A DNA stretch of 64,000 bases, from contig NZ_CP060635.1 in assembly GCF_014337215.1 (NCBI RefSeq), positions 137,501 to 201,500 of the forward strand. The letters are read 5' to 3'. The translations under genes were made by a program, and so were the position numbers. Below the pieces are notes generated by a model that worked only from the letters and a program-made list of their open reading frames with translations, had not been told where the DNA came from and did no database searches. Shown here piece by piece: positions 11,262 to 19,647 of this stretch; position 1 is the stretch's first letter; each line of letters opens with the position of its first letter. This stretch comes from Wansuia hejianensis. GTDB taxonomy: Bacteria > Bacillota > Clostridia > Lachnospirales > Lachnospiraceae.

Positions 11262-12047
11262 ATGAATGAAAAAAAGAAAATTTATTATACCAGGACGTAC
11301 AGGCATCTTAAAAAGAATCATTTAAAAAGCGTCTTGTATCTTCTGATTTTTATACTGCCCTGCCTGATTATTTTCAGCATGAATCTGCACAATTTAACAA
11401 AGTTTATATCAGATACCGGGGTTGCTGTTCTGGGCAGGGCGTTTCCCGGGATACCCATGTATATTTCCAGGGATGTGTTTTCATTCCTGGGCACGATTGA
11501 GTATATTGACATGCCGACCACTTATCCGGGGCTGCCGTTTGTATTCGCCAATCTGGTGATCATGCTTCTGGCCCTGGTATTTCTGGGGACAGGCAGGAGG
11601 AAAGGAAAACCGGTTGCTATTTTTTGTATGCTCATGGTGATCATACACATAGTTAACTGTGTGTATTTTATATTCGCGGCCAATCATTTCCCGTATTTGG
11701 CAGACCAGTTTTCTAATCTGTATATGAAGCAGCAGATTGGAATCTGGCTCACGTTTATTGTGCTTTCCGGGCTGGTCACCGGATTTCTGGGCAACCGGGG
11801 ATATCTGTACAAAATACTGACTTTCCTGGCAACAATGGCTTATTCGCTGGTGTTTGGCGTAGTGAGGTATATCCTGTTTCTGTATCTTCTGCAGCAGTTC
11901 TCGATTCTCTATATGGCGCTGATGTACTTTGTTTTCGGGCCTTTATTTGATTTTTTATATTTTGTCGGTATCTACTCTATATTTGCGAATAAGATGGTTA
12001 AAATGTACGATACGGGCGAGGGAAGAGAGGACTGGGAATGGTTGTAA
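11262..12047 (+). CDS. Polytopic membrane protein of the envelope cluster
   Basis: A 261-residue integral membrane protein with about seven hydrophobic segments (near 22-42, 89-106, 114-134, 153-172, 178-200, 203-222 and 225-243). I do not recognise its family. It is the first gene of the cluster, with GGAGGCAG before the ATG, and it overlaps the glycosyltransferase start by ten bases, so the two are likely produced together and may form one membrane complex. I considered an exosortase because some pair with glycosyltransferases, but no Cys-Arg-His active-site set is visible. Confidence 0.7.
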   Translation: MNEKKKIYYTRTYRHLKKNHLKSVLYLLIFILPCLIIFSMNLHNLTKFISDTGVAVLGRAFPGIPMYISRDVFSFLGTIEYIDMPTTYPGLPFVFANLVIMLLALVFLGTGRRKGKPVAIFCMLMVIIHIVNCVYFIFAANHFPYLADQFSNLYMKQQIGIWLTFIVLSGLVTGFLGNRGYLYKILTFLATMAYSLVFGVVRYILFLYLLQQFSILYMALMYFVFGPLFDFLYFVGIYSIFANKMVKMYDTGEGREDWEWL

Positions 12048-13348
12048 ACATATTAAAAATTTACATGATTTTTGTCATCATCATCATGCTGGTCTATACG
12101 GTCAGGCATTATCTGTTCGCGGTGAACCGCCTGTCAGGGCGGCAGAGGATGTATTATAACGATATTATTTCCAGCCGTATGAAAAGGATCTCTGTTCTGA
12201 TCCCCATGCACAATGAAGAGCAGGTGCTGTCCTATGTGCTGGAAGCGCTTCTGGAATGCGATTATGACAGGGACAGGCTGGAGATCATACCTATCAACGA
12301 CAATTCCACGGACAGGACCAGGGAATTGTTGGACGCGTATCATGAGAAGTACGAATTTATCCGCCCGCTCCACCGTGACTGCCCGGACCGCGGCAAGCCG
12401 GCCGGCCTGAATGACGCCATGGAGCTGGCGACCGGGGAAATCATCATCGTGTTCGATGCGGATTACCGTCCAGCCAGAGACATGCTGAAGCAGCTGGCGA
12501 TTGCCTTTGAAGATCCGGAGGTGGGAGCCGTTATGGGGCGTGTGATCCCATACAACACGAATAAAAACCTGCTGACAAGGCTGATTAACCTGGAACGTTC
12601 CGGCGGATATCAGGTGGATCAGCAGGCGCGCTACAATCTCAGGACAATTCCCCAGTATGGGGGAACGGTGGGCGGCTTCCGCAAGGATGTCATGCTGGAT
12701 ATGGGGGGCTTTAACCCGCTGGTGCTGGCGGAGGATACAGAGCTGACTTACCGGCTGTATACCCATGGCTGGAAGGTGGTGTACGCCAATTCAGCGGAAT
12801 GCTATGAGGAAGCGCCGGAAACCTGGGAGGTGCGGGGCCGCCAGATACGCAGATGGTCCAGAGGCCATAATCAGGTGCTGTTCCGCTATCTGTTCCGCAC
12901 GGTTGTGTCAACCCACATGAATCTCAGGGAAAAGCTGGATGGTATCCTGCTGTTGTTTGTATATGCGATTCCCTTTTTCCTGCTTTTGGGGCAGATGGTT
13001 TCCCTTGCGCTGTTCTTTCTGGGCGAGATGGATCTGTTTGCCGGATGGTGGGTGCTTCTGTTCATCGGAGTCTATTGCTCCTTCGGCAATTTTGCGCCCT
13101 TCTACCAGATCGGGACGGCCCTGGTGCTGGACGGAATCAAGGGAGAGGTGCTGCTTCTCCCGCTTCTGATGTTTAATTTCTATTTCTATATGTGGAACAT
13201 CAGCCGGGGATTTCTGGACGCCGTTGCGGATATCATCACCAAGAGGAAGGTGCACTGGGCGAAGACGAAGCGGTTTACCGATAGCGCGGCGTCAGCGGCC
13301 CGGGGAAATAAAAAAGAAGAAAAAAGACTGGAAAAGGAGGGCCTGTAA
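12038..13348 (+). CDS. Family-2 processive glycosyltransferase
   Basis: The 436-residue protein has one N-terminal membrane segment (about 4-24), a GT2 domain (51-280) and three or more C-terminal membrane segments (about 300-400). Diagnostic motifs are NDNSTDRT (87-94), the D-x-D-like DAD (140-142), the acceptor-site ED (232-233, in LAEDTEL) and QxxRW as QIRRW (269-273). This is the plan of polysaccharide synthases such as cellulose and poly-N-acetylglucosamine synthases. It would polymerise a UDP-sugar and export the chain. The nearby UDP-GlcNAc epimerase suggests an aminosugar polymer, which is inference. Confidence 0.88.
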   Translation: MVVNILKIYMIFVIIIMLVYTVRHYLFAVNRLSGRQRMYYNDIISSRMKRISVLIPMHNEEQVLSYVLEALLECDYDRDRLEIIPINDNSTDRTRELLDAYHEKYEFIRPLHRDCPDRGKPAGLNDAMELATGEIIIVFDADYRPARDMLKQLAIAFEDPEVGAVMGRVIPYNTNKNLLTRLINLERSGGYQVDQQARYNLRTIPQYGGTVGGFRKDVMLDMGGFNPLVLAEDTELTYRLYTHGWKVVYANSAECYEEAPETWEVRGRQIRRWSRGHNQVLFRYLFRTVVSTHMNLREKLDGILLLFVYAIPFFLLLGQMVSLALFFLGEMDLFAGWWVLLFIGVYCSFGNFAPFYQIGTALVLDGIKGEVLLLPLLMFNFYFYMWNISRGFLDAVADIITKRKVHWAKTKRFTDSAASAARGNKKEEKRLEKEGL

Positions 13349-15070
13349 TTGCAAGCGATTATCATACTGGCAGCGGCGTTTGTCATCATGCTGGCGGGCC
13401 CCATTGCATGGGCGGCGGTCTATTACAAGAGGCGGAAGGGGACGATCCTGCACATTAATCAGGGACGGATACGGGACCCCCGCTATTTCGGAAAGTCTTT
13501 CGCATCTCTCGTACAGGGCAGCCTGGCTTCTGTCAGGGGCAACAGAATCCGTCTTTCCAAGGAAGAGGCATTTCTGGACGCCGACAGAGATCCTTGTGCG
13601 GAGGAATGTGTGGAAGAGCTGGTCATCGCCAGACAGAAGGCTTTTTGCCCTCCGGACAGCGTGAAGGAGTTTCAGAAGGAAATCTACAGTGAGGAAAATG
13701 TCTCCCTGATACACAGCGGCCTTAAGATGCGGGCGGCATATTGCGTAAAGCGGATGGTGCTGGGGAATGGCATTACCGTTTCGCGGTGGGTGGACGCCGG
13801 GGAAACCCTGGCTGTCTATGACGGCTGTGATCTGGGCGTCAGCGCATCTGCGGGGGAGCAGATGTGCGTGGGGGCGGACTGCCGGTTCCAGAGGCTTTAT
13901 GCCGGAGAAATCCGTATCGGCCAGAGACCCGGCAGCACGCTGGAGGCTGAGGATGGAAAGGATGCCAGGATTTACCGGCTGCCGGTGCAGGTAAACAGAG
14001 AGAATAACATGCGTTATATCAGCAAAGAAATGATAAATGATGAAGGGATCGTAGATTTTTCCGTCCTGTCATGGAGAAATGTGACAGTGACAGAGAAGAT
14101 TATAGTGCAGGGGGATATACGCTCTCACCGGGGGGTGCGCTTGTGCGAGGATTCGGTTGTCTGTGGAAATATTTTTGCTGAAGGCGATGTGCTGCTGGAG
14201 AAAAATACGGCTGTGCTGGGCAATATTTTTTCTCAGGGAAGCATTCGGCTGGAGGAAAGGGCGACCGTCGGACAGAGAGGTAAGATCAGCTCGATGATTG
14301 CCAGGGAGACGATTACCTTTGACAAGGATAATTTTGTATTCGGATATGTCAGGTGTGAGAAGGGTGGGAGCACGGCCGCCCGGGAGAAGGCGGGGGAAGA
14401 AGCCGCATCCTTCAGCTTTCTGGAGCTGCCGCGTCATCTGAAGCACCTTTCCTTCAGAGATTTGTATGAATATGAGCATGTGGACTGGCAGGGATTCCGG
14501 AAGGAAGAGGAGCTTTTGGATGTGATTATTCCCGCGGGAGCTTCCTGCGTACAGCGAAGCATGTTTTTTGACTGCAGGAAGCTGGAAAAGGCAGTATTCC
14601 CGGAATCGCTGCGTACTGTTGAGAGCTATGCGTTTGCAGACTGCCGTAGGCTGAAAGAGCTGGCAGGATTTAAAAATACCATGCTGACATCCATTGGAAC
14701 GTCTGCCTTTGAAAACTGTGAGGGACTTCAGAGCCTGGAGCTACCGGCCGGCGTCTGTGTTCTGGAGGGTGCAGCCTTCGGAGGGTGCAGCCATCTGAGA
14801 AATTTCAGGATTCCGGAAGATTCTCTGCTCCGGAAGATTGGGGATCATTGCTTCAGGGGCTGTGCCAGCCTGGAAGAGCTGCGTCTTCCGGATACCACGG
14901 AATATATCGGCGTCAGTGCGTTTAAAGGCTGTGATTCGTTGGCGAGGATCAGCCTGCCCGGCACGTGCAGCGGACAGGCGGGGATTCTGGAGCTGAGGGA
15001 TACTGGCGTAGAGCTGGTTTTCAGAGAAATTTTAGAGGAGCGGTCTGATGAAGCACAGAAAATGGATTAA
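13349..15070 (+). CDS. Membrane-anchored bactofilin-like / leucine-rich-repeat protein
   Basis: A 573-residue protein: an N-terminal membrane segment (about 4-25), a region of unknown fold (30-220), a beta-helical stretch of short repeats (about 225-320, IVQGDIRSHRGV, VVCGNIFAEGDV, AVLGNIFSQGSI) like polymer-forming bactofilins, and a BspA/LRR_5-type region (about 350-560) with units such as VESYAFADCRRLKEL and IGTSAFENCEGLQSL. The architecture suggests a scaffold, perhaps organising the polymer synthase. It starts at TTG 13349 just after the previous stop, with GGAGG at good spacing, and overlaps the next gene by 23 bases. Confidence 0.72.
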   Translation: MQAIIILAAAFVIMLAGPIAWAAVYYKRRKGTILHINQGRIRDPRYFGKSFASLVQGSLASVRGNRIRLSKEEAFLDADRDPCAEECVEELVIARQKAFCPPDSVKEFQKEIYSEENVSLIHSGLKMRAAYCVKRMVLGNGITVSRWVDAGETLAVYDGCDLGVSASAGEQMCVGADCRFQRLYAGEIRIGQRPGSTLEAEDGKDARIYRLPVQVNRENNMRYISKEMINDEGIVDFSVLSWRNVTVTEKIIVQGDIRSHRGVRLCEDSVVCGNIFAEGDVLLEKNTAVLGNIFSQGSIRLEERATVGQRGKISSMIARETITFDKDNFVFGYVRCEKGGSTAAREKAGEEAASFSFLELPRHLKHLSFRDLYEYEHVDWQGFRKEEELLDVIIPAGASCVQRSMFFDCRKLEKAVFPESLRTVESYAFADCRRLKELAGFKNTMLTSIGTSAFENCEGLQSLELPAGVCVLEGAAFGGCSHLRNFRIPEDSLLRKIGDHCFRGCASLEELRLPDTTEYIGVSAFKGCDSLARISLPGTCSGQAGILELRDTGVELVFREILEERSDEAQKMD

Positions 15071-16154
15071 GATGATTCTGGCGGCAGCGTGTACAGCAGC
15101 GGCGCTGGTTCTTTTGATGTATCTGGAGTTTCTCATGGAAGGTCAGAAGGAGCCAGATCCCACGGAGAAGGTGCAGGTTATGGCCAAAGACCTGTATAAC
15201 GGTTACGGCCTGGAGGGGAATCAGGAGCTTTCGGATGTTATTATTTACGAAAATGAAGAGGTGTCCTGCTATGCGGACAGAATATTGCGGAGATTCTCTT
15301 ATGACGAGAGCCAGGTACAGAACACCGCCGGCGCAGTACAAGGAATGAAGGATCAGAATCCTTCTCTGGAGCATATTTATGTTATGCCTATCCCGCCCAA
15401 AGTTGTTCTGGAGGAAGGATATGAGGCGGATCAGGATGCTTATCAGGCTTACCTGGAGCGCATGGCGTCCAGCCTGCCGGAGGGGACATCCCTTGTGGAT
15501 GTTCTGCCGGAGCTGGCCGGGCATGAGGAGGAATACGTGTTTTTCCGCACAGAGGATTCGTGGACGGCGAAAGGTGCTTATTACGGCTCATCGGTGCTCG
15601 GAAGGGCTTTGGGGCTGGAACCGTTCTCACTGGAGAACTATGAGGAATATATGTACAACAGCTTCAAGGGAAGCCTACTGCAGAAATACGAGGACGACCC
15701 GCAGCTGGCCGGGCGGCTGGGCGAGATGCCGGAGGACAGGGTCTATTACTATCTGCTTCCGGACGGGAAGAACAGAGAGCGGATTGAAAAGGAAGAAGGG
15801 CAGTGGAGCGTTCAGCCTGCGATTTCTCATGCGGCGGGAGGGCTGGGAACGTTTGTCTCAGGCGGGTATCTGTCGGCGGTTGTCGAAGGGGATCAGAAGC
15901 GGAAAATGACCGGTGAGGAAACTCTGCTCCTGATCTGCGATGACAGGGGAAAGCTGCTGGCCCCGTTTCTGGCGAATTATTACAAAGCAGTTTATGTGAT
16001 AAATGTGACGGAGGACACGGGATTTTCTGCCGATATGGCCGGAATCCTGGCTGAGTACGGGGTGAAACATGTGGTCTGGGCCCAAAGCTCTCTGTATATG
16101 GGAGACATGTCCTATTGCGGTGCGGTGAACGGCTTTTTAAACCAGAATGAGTAA
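15048..16154 (+). CDS. DHHW-type (AlgX/SGNH-like) envelope protein
   Basis: A 368-residue protein with one N-terminal membrane anchor (about 8-26) and an extracellular domain resembling the DHHW family. The FFRTEDSWTAKGAYYG segment (about 165-180) matches the family's DHHWT..GAY signature with DHH changed to EDS. AlgX-like and DHHW proteins acetylate or otherwise handle exported polysaccharides. The loss of the histidines may mean altered or no catalysis. It overlaps the LRR gene and is followed 15 bases later by the next cluster gene. Confidence 0.65.
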   Translation: MKHRKWIKMILAAACTAAALVLLMYLEFLMEGQKEPDPTEKVQVMAKDLYNGYGLEGNQELSDVIIYENEEVSCYADRILRRFSYDESQVQNTAGAVQGMKDQNPSLEHIYVMPIPPKVVLEEGYEADQDAYQAYLERMASSLPEGTSLVDVLPELAGHEEEYVFFRTEDSWTAKGAYYGSSVLGRALGLEPFSLENYEEYMYNSFKGSLLQKYEDDPQLAGRLGEMPEDRVYYYLLPDGKNRERIEKEEGQWSVQPAISHAAGGLGTFVSGGYLSAVVEGDQKRKMTGEETLLLICDDRGKLLAPFLANYYKAVYVINVTEDTGFSADMAGILAEYGVKHVVWAQSSLYMGDMSYCGAVNGFLNQNE

Positions 16155-16169
16155 AAGGATTGAAGAAAA

Positions 16170-16814
16170 ATGGCTGATATATTGAGTAAATGGTTTGGTA
16201 AATTTGCTTCAGAGACGGGAATATTGGGAGATATCAGGCAATATCAGGGGTTCGGGCCTTACGTGCTTCTGGTTTTGGGAGCGCTGGGTTGTTTTCTCGG
16301 CTTCTGGGTGTACCGTGCCTATTTTGCTGTATTTCTGTTCTTTCTGATCGCCTTTGTCTGTACGGTGTGTATGAGCGGCCGGGTGGAATGGGGTGCGGTA
16401 GTGACCTGTTTTGCCGTTGTCGGTACGGCCGCGGCGGTCCTCTCCTATGGCTGGTACCGGTTCGGCGGCTGTATACTGTGCGCATTGATTGGCGTCTGGA
16501 TAGGCTGTCTGGTTGAACCGTCGGTCTGGACGGCGGCGGCGGGAGGGATCCTGGGCGGCATCTTTATGCTGTTGTTCCCCGTGCTGGCCCTTTCCTCCCT
16601 GACGGCGCTGTGGGGCGGCTGGCTGCTGGCGGACGTGTTATTCCTGTGGTTTTGGCCCGGCGCGGGGCCGCTGTTAAAGGCGGCTGCCGTTGCCCTGTGT
16701 GCGGGCGCGGGATTTGGGCTGCAGATGCTGACAAGCCGGCGGCAGACCATGTTCAGGAAGGTGTGTCCCGACCGGGTCACTCACTGGCTGGAAAAGAGGA
16801 AAACGGAATGCTGA
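16170..16814 (+). CDS. Small polytopic membrane protein (DUF4203-like)
   Basis: A 214-residue protein with about seven closely packed hydrophobic segments between residues 28 and 185, rich in Gly, Ala, Trp and Leu, and a basic C-terminal tail. It resembles the DUF4203/TMEM198 type of membrane protein, but the match is weak. No catalytic motif is visible. Its stop codon overlaps the start of the VTC-domain gene (ATGCTGA), so it is translationally coupled to it. Confidence 0.6.
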   Translation: MADILSKWFGKFASETGILGDIRQYQGFGPYVLLVLGALGCFLGFWVYRAYFAVFLFFLIAFVCTVCMSGRVEWGAVVTCFAVVGTAAAVLSYGWYRFGGCILCALIGVWIGCLVEPSVWTAAAGGILGGIFMLLFPVLALSSLTALWGGWLLADVLFLWFWPGAGPLLKAAAVALCAGAGFGLQMLTSRRQTMFRKVCPDRVTHWLEKRKTEC

Positions 16815-17491
16815 GTGTATATCGGAAAGAGATAAAATATGTAATTCCGCTGGAGGCATTTGTGAGCATAGAGGGACAGCTTGATCTTCTGATGAAGCGG
16901 GACAGCTACGGGGAGAACGGAACTTATAGGGTGCGGTCACAGTATTATGATTCCCTGACGGACAGGGACCTGTGGGATAATCTGTCGGGAGTCATGGAGA
17001 AGAGAAAGATCAGGCTGAGGATCTATTCTCCGGAGGATCAGCGGGTGAAACTGGAATATAAATGTAAGAGCGGATCAGACGGAGAAAAATACTCCCTGAA
17101 CATCAGCAGAGAGGAAGCATCCCTGATGGAGGATCACAGGTATGAATTTCTGCTGGGCAGGGAAGAGCCTCTGGCGGCACAGCTGTATGCCAGGATGGCG
17201 GGAGGCACTTACCGGCCGAGGACCATCGTGGAATATCAGAGGACAGCGTTTACTTACCCGGTCAGTGATACGAGGATTACCTATGACCATGAGATCATGG
17301 GAAGCGTGAATCCTTACGGCCTGTTTGAAAAACAGCCGTTTTATACGCCGCTGCTGCAGCCAGATGTGGGAATACTGGAAGTAAAATATAATGATTTTCT
17401 GCCGCCGCAGCTAAAAGCGGCCGTGAGCCGTATAGACGGCCTGGCGGAGGCCAGCAGCAAATATTCAAAAGCCAGGCTGGCATATATCTAA
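16808..17491 (+). CDS. VTC-domain (polyphosphate polymerase-like) protein
   Basis: The 227-residue product begins at ATG 16808 (MLSVYRKEIKYVIP). Longer in-frame starts exist only inside the upstream gene and are rejected. It is a stand-alone VTC/CYTH tunnel-type domain: paired basic and acidic motifs alternate along the chain, as in KEIKYVI, RSQYYDS, EKRKIRLRIY, VKLEYKCK, TIVEYQRTAF and ILEVKYN. Yeast Vtc4 with this fold makes polyphosphate from ATP. Whether this bacterial homologue makes polyphosphate or modifies the exported polymer is unknown. It precedes DUF4956 and CotH, a gene trio that recurs in bacteria. Confidence 0.82.
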   Translation: MLSVYRKEIKYVIPLEAFVSIEGQLDLLMKRDSYGENGTYRVRSQYYDSLTDRDLWDNLSGVMEKRKIRLRIYSPEDQRVKLEYKCKSGSDGEKYSLNISREEASLMEDHRYEFLLGREEPLAAQLYARMAGGTYRPRTIVEYQRTAFTYPVSDTRITYDHEIMGSVNPYGLFEKQPFYTPLLQPDVGILEVKYNDFLPPQLKAAVSRIDGLAEASSKYSKARLAYI

Positions 17492-17510
17492 ACGAAAAGA
17501 GGAAGACAGG

Positions 17511-18191
17511 ATGAGAGAATTTATTGTGGAAAACCTGACCAGCGCAGAGACAATCAGCTTTGCCGTGATTGTTCTGAACAACCTTGTGGCGATGGCCGCG
17601 GCATTTTTTGTCATGCTGGCGTATAAGGTTACCTATTCAGGAACAGCCTATAGCCGTAAGTTTAATATTTCGCTGGGAGCGATTACGATTATCACCACCA
17701 TGATCATGAGTGTGATCAGCAATAATATTGCGTTATCACTGGGTATGGTGGGCGCGCTGTCCATTATCCGTTTCCGTACCGCCGTGAAGGATGTGAGAGA
17801 TGCCGCCTTCATTTTCTGGGCGATCGCCGCGGGGATTGGCTGCGGGGTGTCCCAGTATCTGCTGATCGGTGTGGGCAGCGTATTTCTGCTGCTCTTCCTC
17901 TTGCTGACAAAGAATGTGGTTTCTTCCGGAAAGCAACTGATGGTAGTGCAGGGGCGCCCGGAGGCGCAGAATCAGATTGAGGCGGTGGTCAGCGGGCACT
18001 TTGACGGAAAAGCGCATTTGAATGTTAAGAATCTGTCGGCGGCTTCCTGTGAGCTGGTATACAGCATCCGGGAAGGGGATCTGGCGAAGGCAAACGAGAA
18101 GAATATGATTGATATCGCCCAGAGGCTGATGAAGCTGGAAGGAGTAGAACGGGTCAATCTGGTGGAACAGCAGGATGATATTTCCAGGTAA
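17511..18191 (+). CDS. DUF4956 membrane protein
   Basis: A 226-residue protein with four predicted membrane segments (about 15-42, 50-75, 95-113, 115-135) and a cytosolic C-terminal ferredoxin-like tail (140-226). The strongly conserved DUF4956 core is present: MVGALSIIRFRTAVKDVRD followed by AAFIFWAIAAG. The function of the family is not established. It usually sits next to VTC-domain and CotH genes, as here, and may be the membrane component they share. Confidence 0.85.
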   Translation: MREFIVENLTSAETISFAVIVLNNLVAMAAAFFVMLAYKVTYSGTAYSRKFNISLGAITIITTMIMSVISNNIALSLGMVGALSIIRFRTAVKDVRDAAFIFWAIAAGIGCGVSQYLLIGVGSVFLLLFLLLTKNVVSSGKQLMVVQGRPEAQNQIEAVVSGHFDGKAHLNVKNLSAASCELVYSIREGDLAKANEKNMIDIAQRLMKLEGVERVNLVEQQDDISR

Positions 18192-18211
18192 ACCTCTGAG
18201 GACAAAAATAT

Positions 18212-19633
18212 ATGAAGAAGATGATTCAATGCGCGGCAGCGGCTGTTGTTCTGCTATTGATTGTGACGGGAGCCGGGCTGGCCGTCAGCCGTGTCCCGGA
18301 AAGGGAGAAGGATGCAGGAGACAGCGTTTCCGGTGTAACAGTAGAAGATTATGGGGAACCCGACCTGGAGGATTTGAAGGAGCATGGGCTGGACGCCTTT
18401 GAGACAACCCTGCCGGTTCTCTATATAGATACCGGCGGACATCGGATTACGAAGGAGAATAAAATATGGGCGTCGCTGGCCGTGCTGGAGGCCAGTGAAG
18501 ATGGGAGGGAGCGTTCCATTCTGGAGAAACCGGACGGTCAGGCCCCGATAACGATTAAATACAGGGGAGCGTCCTCCTATTCACAATTTGATAAAATGCA
18601 GTACCGCATTAAATTTTACAAAAAAGAGGGGAGCAGCAAGGCAAAGGACTATGAACTTCTGGGTATGGGTTCCAACAGCGAATGGGTGCTGAACGGGCCT
18701 TTCCTGGATAAAACGCTGCTCCGGAACCGCCTGGTATACGGCCTGGGAAGAGAGATTTTCGAATGGGCGCCGGACAGCCGGTATGTGGAGCTGTTTGTGG
18801 ATGGGAAATATCAGGGCGTATACCTGGCGGTGGAGCCTGTCACCAACGGCGAAAGCCGGCTGCGGCTCAGTGAATTCGGACTGCTTTCGGGAGAAACGCC
18901 ATATATTGTAAAACGTGACCGGGTGGGGACGGAAGAAGATCCCCTGGAGGTATATGGAAAGTACAGCGGAAAGACGAACAATGATCTGTATATTGAATAT
19001 CCCACGTCCGGCAGGCTGACGGAAGAGCAGAGAAGCTGGATAGAGAAGGATATCAGTGCATTTGAAGAAGTGCTGTACGGCGATGATTTCGCGGACCCGG
19101 AGACTGGGTACGCGGCCTATATCGATGTGGATGCTTTTGTGGACTATGTGATCCTGAATGAAGTGTTCATGAATTATGACGCCGGAAATCTGTCGACCTA
19201 TGTCTATAAAGAATTGGGAGGTAAGCTTCAGATCGCGATCTGGGACTATAACAACTGCCTGGACAATTACCAGTGGTTCGCACAGGATTTTTCTGAATTC
19301 TGCATGACGGGAAACGCCTGGTTTTCCAGGCTGTTGGAGGACCGGAGTTTTGTGGAAAAGGTTGTATCCCGGTACGGAAAGCTGCGAGAGGGAGTGCTGT
19401 CCCAGGAGCATATTTATGAAAGAATAGCGGCTTATCAGGCGGAGCTGGGAGACGCGGTGGGACGGAATTTCGCCGTATGGGGATACAGCTTCGGGCTGAA
19501 TCTCCTGACGGGGGAAAACCGTGACCTGGAAAGCTATGAAGAGGCTATGGAGCAGTTGTATACCGCGCTGGACCTGCGGTTTGAATTTTTAGATTCTCAT
19601 ATGAAGGATTTATACGCGAACTGTGTGAACTGA
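18212..19633 (+). CDS. CotH kinase family protein
   Basis: A 473-residue exported protein with an N-terminal signal/anchor (about 5-25) and a CotH kinase-like domain (about 85-420). Recognisable segments are ITIKYRGASSYSQFDKMQYR, NSEWVLNGPFLDKTLLRNRL, YVELFVDGKYQGVYLAVEPV and the metal-binding-type loop IAIWDYNNCLDNY. CotH of Bacillus is an atypical secreted protein kinase acting on spore-coat proteins. In this loop the usual second aspartate is asparagine (WDYN rather than WDxD), so activity is uncertain. It probably acts on extracellular polymer or proteins of the cluster. Confidence 0.85.
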   Translation: MKKMIQCAAAAVVLLLIVTGAGLAVSRVPEREKDAGDSVSGVTVEDYGEPDLEDLKEHGLDAFETTLPVLYIDTGGHRITKENKIWASLAVLEASEDGRERSILEKPDGQAPITIKYRGASSYSQFDKMQYRIKFYKKEGSSKAKDYELLGMGSNSEWVLNGPFLDKTLLRNRLVYGLGREIFEWAPDSRYVELFVDGKYQGVYLAVEPVTNGESRLRLSEFGLLSGETPYIVKRDRVGTEEDPLEVYGKYSGKTNNDLYIEYPTSGRLTEEQRSWIEKDISAFEEVLYGDDFADPETGYAAYIDVDAFVDYVILNEVFMNYDAGNLSTYVYKELGGKLQIAIWDYNNCLDNYQWFAQDFSEFCMTGNAWFSRLLEDRSFVEKVVSRYGKLREGVLSQEHIYERIAAYQAELGDAVGRNFAVWGYSFGLNLLTGENRDLESYEEAMEQLYTALDLRFEFLDSHMKDLYANCVN

Positions 19634-19647
19634 CTGGAGGAAACGAA

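Noticed and set aside
11262..12047. Possible exosortase-like protein paired with a glycosyltransferase
   Set aside because: No Cys...Arg...His active-site pattern can be found in the membrane segments; kept as an unassigned membrane protein.
16610..16807. Extended N-terminus for the VTC-domain protein
   Set aside because: The extra codons lie inside the upstream membrane-protein gene in another frame and resemble no VTC protein; ATG 16808 gives the normal family start.
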